Source of the DNA: JAPXSY01 sp033812795
GTDB taxonomy: Bacteria; Verrucomicrobiota; Kiritimatiellia; RFP12; UBA1067
Assembly (NCBI GenBank): GCA_033812795.1
Contig: JAPXSY010000001.1
Coordinates: 167,639 to 231,638, forward strand
Direction of reading: 5' to 3'
DNA: 64,000 nucleotides
The notes beneath the pieces were generated by a model. The model was not told where the DNA came from, made no database searches, and was given only the letters and a program-made list of their open reading frames with translations. This document shows positions 61,670-64,000 of the stretch, piece after piece. Each line of letters begins with the position of its first letter. Position 1 is the first letter of the stretch. A program made the translations under genes and the position numbers.

Positions 61670-63334
61670 ATGAATGAACCCGCCTCCATTCTGCCTGTGC
61701 GCATGGTGAACGAGTACGCATACTGCCCGCGTCTCTTCCACCTCATGTTTGTCGGGGAGCGGTGGGAGGATAATGACTACACGATCCACGGTCGTTCCGT
61801 TCATTCCCGCATCGACGGCGAAAACGATCCATTGCCGCCCCCGCCTGCAGACTCCGACGACCCGCCCGTCATCGCCCGCTCGGTCTCGCTGGGCTCCGAA
61901 GCCTTGGGGCTGTCCGGCAAGATCGACCTGCTGGAACTCGAAGCGGGGCAGGCGGTGCCTGTGGATACCAAACGCGGCCGCGTCCCGCCCACGCCCCAAC
62001 GCTGCTACGAACCCGAACGTGTCCAGCTCATGTGCCAAGGACTTCTCTTGCGCGAGCACGGTCACGCCTCTGATTTCGGCATGCTTTATTTTGCCGCGTC
62101 CCGCCGACGTGTCCGAGTCGATTTCACGCCCGAACTTGAAGCCCGCACCCTGCACCTGATCTCAGAGGCCCGTGCCGTTGCCAACAACACCGATCCGCCA
62201 CAGCCCCTTACTGACTCGCCGAAGTGTGTCGGCTGCTCTTTGGCGGGCATTTGCCTCCCGGATGAAACGAACCTCCTGAACGGACGGCAAGGGGAGACCC
62301 CGGACATCCGCCGCCTTTATCCCGCGCGCGACGACGCCCTCCCGCTATACGTGCAGGAACAGGGGGCCCGTGTCGGCAAATCCGGTGAGGCCCTGTCCGT
62401 TGAAAAAGGCCATGTGAAACTCGGCATGTTCCCCTTGAAAGACGTCTCCCAATTGGTTCTTTGCGGCAACATTTCCGTTTCCGCGCAATGCCTCCACCTG
62501 CTTTGTCGACGCGGCATCCCGGTCGTCCACCTCTCGATGGGACACTGGTTCTATGGCGTCACGGCGGGCATCGGACTGCGCAACGCCTACGACCGCGCCG
62601 CGCAGTTCGCCGCCGCAGCGGACGACGGTCGCCGCCTCACGCTCGCGCGCGCCTTTGTCCGCGCAAAAGCGCTGAACCAACGAACCCTGTTGCGTCGGAA
62701 CACCACAAGCGACATTGACGCCCCCCTTGCCGACATGCGCCGCCTGATCGCCCAGATCGACGCCTGCGTGGATGTTGACCAGCTCATGGGTATCGAGGGC
62801 TCCATTGCTTCGCTCTATTTCGCCAATTTCGGCACTATGCTTGCCGAAGGGACAGCCCGTGAAAAATTTTCCCCGACATCGCGCAACCGCCGTCCTCCGA
62901 AAGATCCGGTCAACGCGATGCTCTCATTCGCGTACGCCCTGCTCGCCAAAGAGACGACGGTCGCCCTGCTCGCCGAAGGCCTGGACCCCTTCTGGGGTTT
63001 CCTGCACCGTCCGCGCCACGGACGTCCCGCGTTGGCGCTCGATCTCATGGAAGAGTTCCGCCCCTTGGTCGCCGATTCAGCGGTTCTTTATGCCATCAAC
63101 ACCGGCATGGTGGCACTGCCCGATTTTGTCATCAGTCCCGCCGGCTGCGCCATGAACGACTCCGCGCGCAAAGCGCTGATCCGCGCCTATGAACTGCGTC
63201 TCGACCAGATGATCACCCACCCCGTGTTCGACTACCGCTGTTCATGGCGTTCTGTGATCCGCGTGCAGGCGAAACTGCTTGCCAAAGTCCTTCGCGGCGA
63301 AATTCCGTCATACTCAGGCATCACCACACGCTGA
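61670..63334 (+). CDS. cas4-cas1: Cas4-Cas1 fusion (adaptation)
   Basis: 554 aa. The Cas4 part (~1-205) has Fe-S cysteines C19 (YCPR) and C186, C189, C195 (CVGCSLAGIC), and the RecB-type D99-x-K101 (VDTKRG). The Cas1 part (~210-554) has active-site E376 (GIEGSIASLYF), H446 (FLHRPRHG) and E461 (LALDLMEEF). The fusion is normal for I-G (and known in I-D and others). It selects, trims (PAM-dependent) and integrates new spacers together with Cas2. Confidence 0.96.
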   Translation: MNEPASILPVRMVNEYAYCPRLFHLMFVGERWEDNDYTIHGRSVHSRIDGENDPLPPPPADSDDPPVIARSVSLGSEALGLSGKIDLLELEAGQAVPVDTKRGRVPPTPQRCYEPERVQLMCQGLLLREHGHASDFGMLYFAASRRRVRVDFTPELEARTLHLISEARAVANNTDPPQPLTDSPKCVGCSLAGICLPDETNLLNGRQGETPDIRRLYPARDDALPLYVQEQGARVGKSGEALSVEKGHVKLGMFPLKDVSQLVLCGNISVSAQCLHLLCRRGIPVVHLSMGHWFYGVTAGIGLRNAYDRAAQFAAAADDGRRLTLARAFVRAKALNQRTLLRRNTTSDIDAPLADMRRLIAQIDACVDVDQLMGIEGSIASLYFANFGTMLAEGTAREKFSPTSRNRRPPKDPVNAMLSFAYALLAKETTVALLAEGLDPFWGFLHRPRHGRPALALDLMEEFRPLVADSAVLYAINTGMVALPDFVISPAGCAMNDSARKALIRAYELRLDQMITHPVFDYRCSWRSVIRVQAKLLAKVLRGEIPSYSGITTR

Positions 63335-63344
63335 AAGGTTCGTC

Positions 63345-63635
63345 ATGCGCCGTTTTTATCTGATCTCATACGATATCCCGGACGACAGACGCCGTGCACG
63401 GGTCTTCAAGCTCATGCGCGGCTGGGGCGAACGTGTGCAGTACTCCGTCTTCTGCTGCCAGCTCAATCCCCGTGAAAGATTGGAGCTTATCGAGGCACTG
63501 AAAACGCGGATGAACGACAGCGAAGATCAAACCCTGATCGTTGAAGCCGGAACCGTGGAAGGCGAACGCCCCATTCCGGATATTGCCTACGTCGGCAAAG
63601 TCTGGCGTCCGGAGCAGCGCTCTCAGATTGTTTGA
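63345..63635 (+). CDS. cas2: Cas2
   Basis: 96 aa from ATG 63345, 10 bp after cas4-cas1; a longer frame to 63279 overlaps that gene. The ferredoxin-like fold opens FYLISYDIPDDRRRARVFKL with the conserved Asp at 10, and RVQYSVFCCQL follows. Cas2 is the structural partner of Cas1 in spacer integration. Confidence 0.95.
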   Translation: MRRFYLISYDIPDDRRRARVFKLMRGWGERVQYSVFCCQLNPRERLELIEALKTRMNDSEDQTLIVEAGTVEGERPIPDIAYVGKVWRPEQRSQIV

Positions 63636-63823
63636 CCCCTAGTTTCGAGCGGTCCGATGGTGTGAAAATCACGGGCACCGCTCGCAGCTCTTTGAAAACC
63701 GACCTTTTTTGCTCAAACAAGGCCCTTTCGCTTGACCTGACAGCCTGTTTTTGGCATCGTTTTTTAGATCGCTCGAAAACGGCCCCATAACTCGTTGGCA
63801 GACAACGGATTGTTGACTAGAGT
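63636..63823 (+). promoter_or_regulatory. CRISPR leader, with a hairpin that may terminate the cas operon
   Basis: 188 bp between cas2 and the first repeat, AT-richer towards the array (GACCTTTTTTGCTCAAAC; GTTTTTTAGATC). An inverted repeat CGAGCGGT (63646-63653) / ACCGCTCG (63677-63684) lies 11 bp after cas2 and could be a terminator. TTGACC at ~63734 could be a -35 for array transcription, though no good -10 follows at 17 bp. Confidence 0.6.
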
Positions 63824-64000
63824 GTTTCCGCGCCATCATTGGCGCGGCTCCATTGAAGCGTCTCCTGGGCGCGGCGCTTGAGCTCCAGCTCGGCGGGTTT
63901 CCGCGCCATCATTGGCGCGGCTCCATTGAAGCTGCCTCTGACTTCAGCTTGTTTTTCCACTCGCCATAGTTTCCGCGCCATCATTGGCGCGGCTCCATTG
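63824..64000 (+). CRISPR. CRISPR array, first three repeats (continues beyond the window)
   Basis: The 36-bp repeats are at 63824-63859, 63897-63932, and 63969-64000 (the last cut by the window). The two complete copies are identical and the third matches as far as it goes. Spacer 1 is 37 bp (63860-63896), spacer 2 is 36 bp (63933-63968). The repeat begins GTTT, ends TTGAAGC, and holds a perfect 8-bp palindrome CCGCGCCA-TCAT-TGGCGCGG, the expected Cas6 processing hairpin. The leader-proximal end is next to cas2, so the newest spacers are here. Confidence 0.98.

Overview
The window is GC-rich (except for parts of the accessory island at 28.7-34.2 kb and the CRISPR locus), densely coding, and looks like a chromosome segment of a PVC-superphylum bacterium, most likely a Kiritimatiellota- or Lentisphaerota-type lineage. 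The reasons are inferential: many secreted glycan-active or glycan-binding proteins, a MoxR/DUF58/BatA/DUF4175-like/DUF4159 cluster, COG1600-type Fe-S proteins beside GH20 enzymes, a soluble Ser/Thr kinase coupled to an NtrC system, and intergenic DNA full of short dispersed repeats of the kind common in these genomes.

Layout. 1-3.8 kb (minus): the N-terminal part of a GH20-like glycosidase cut by the window edge, two paralogous COG1600-like ferredoxin proteins, and a decayed second GH20 copy with an in-frame amber codon and a deleted catalytic barrel. 3.9-24.3 kb (minus): one long run of co-oriented genes. Read from its 5' end this is a small proline-rich secreted protein, a duplicated-domain DUF4159 protein, a hypothetical, DUF58, BatA-like, a VWA/membrane protein (GTGA-coupled), a hypothetical, a 1200-aa DUF4175-like membrane protein, a PA14/TPR-like secreted protein, a hypothetical, FHA-MoxR ATPase, a SagB-type oxidoreductase, and an old-yellow-enzyme/GltD fusion. 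A sigma70-like promoter lies at its head. 24.4-26.6 kb (minus): a YcaO-domain protein and a secreted protein with a GspG-like end. 26.7-36.7 kb: a secreted glycerophosphodiesterase, then a dipeptide/oligopeptide ABC permease pair whose B and C subunit genes are separated by a 5.5-kb accessory island. The island holds two toxin-antitoxin-like modules, a BspA-type leucine-rich-repeat surface protein and several copies of a dispersed repeat. 36.8-40.3 kb (minus): an overlapping histidine kinase - NtrC regulator - Ser/Thr kinase operon. 40.4-43.2 kb: tRNA-Ser(CGA) with a tandemly duplicated 3' end, an RluA-family pseudouridine synthase, an aldo/keto reductase and tRNA-Phe(GAA). 43.3-47.0 kb (plus): a carbohydrate-binding-like secreted protein, an O-antigen-ligase-like protein and a bifunctional OlsF-like acyltransferase, all overlapping. 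47.2-55.2 kb: glucose-6-phosphate dehydrogenase, a large secreted protein, a CPA2-type antiporter with a PII-like partner, and a repetitive beta-helix-type surface protein.

55.3-64.0 kb (plus): a complete type I-G (formerly I-U) CRISPR-Cas locus. The order is cas3, csb1 (cas7), csb2 (cas5-cas6), cas4-cas1 fusion, cas2 and the start of a CRISPR array with 36-bp repeats and 36-37-bp spacers. Its remarkable point is that the Cas8-type protein (Csb3) is fused to the C-terminus of Cas3 in a single 1207-aa polypeptide. The fusion junction still contains an ATGA start/stop overlap in the +1 frame, and the Cas8 part carries an acidic linker and a long coiled-coil insert. This is the best candidate for something new in the window.
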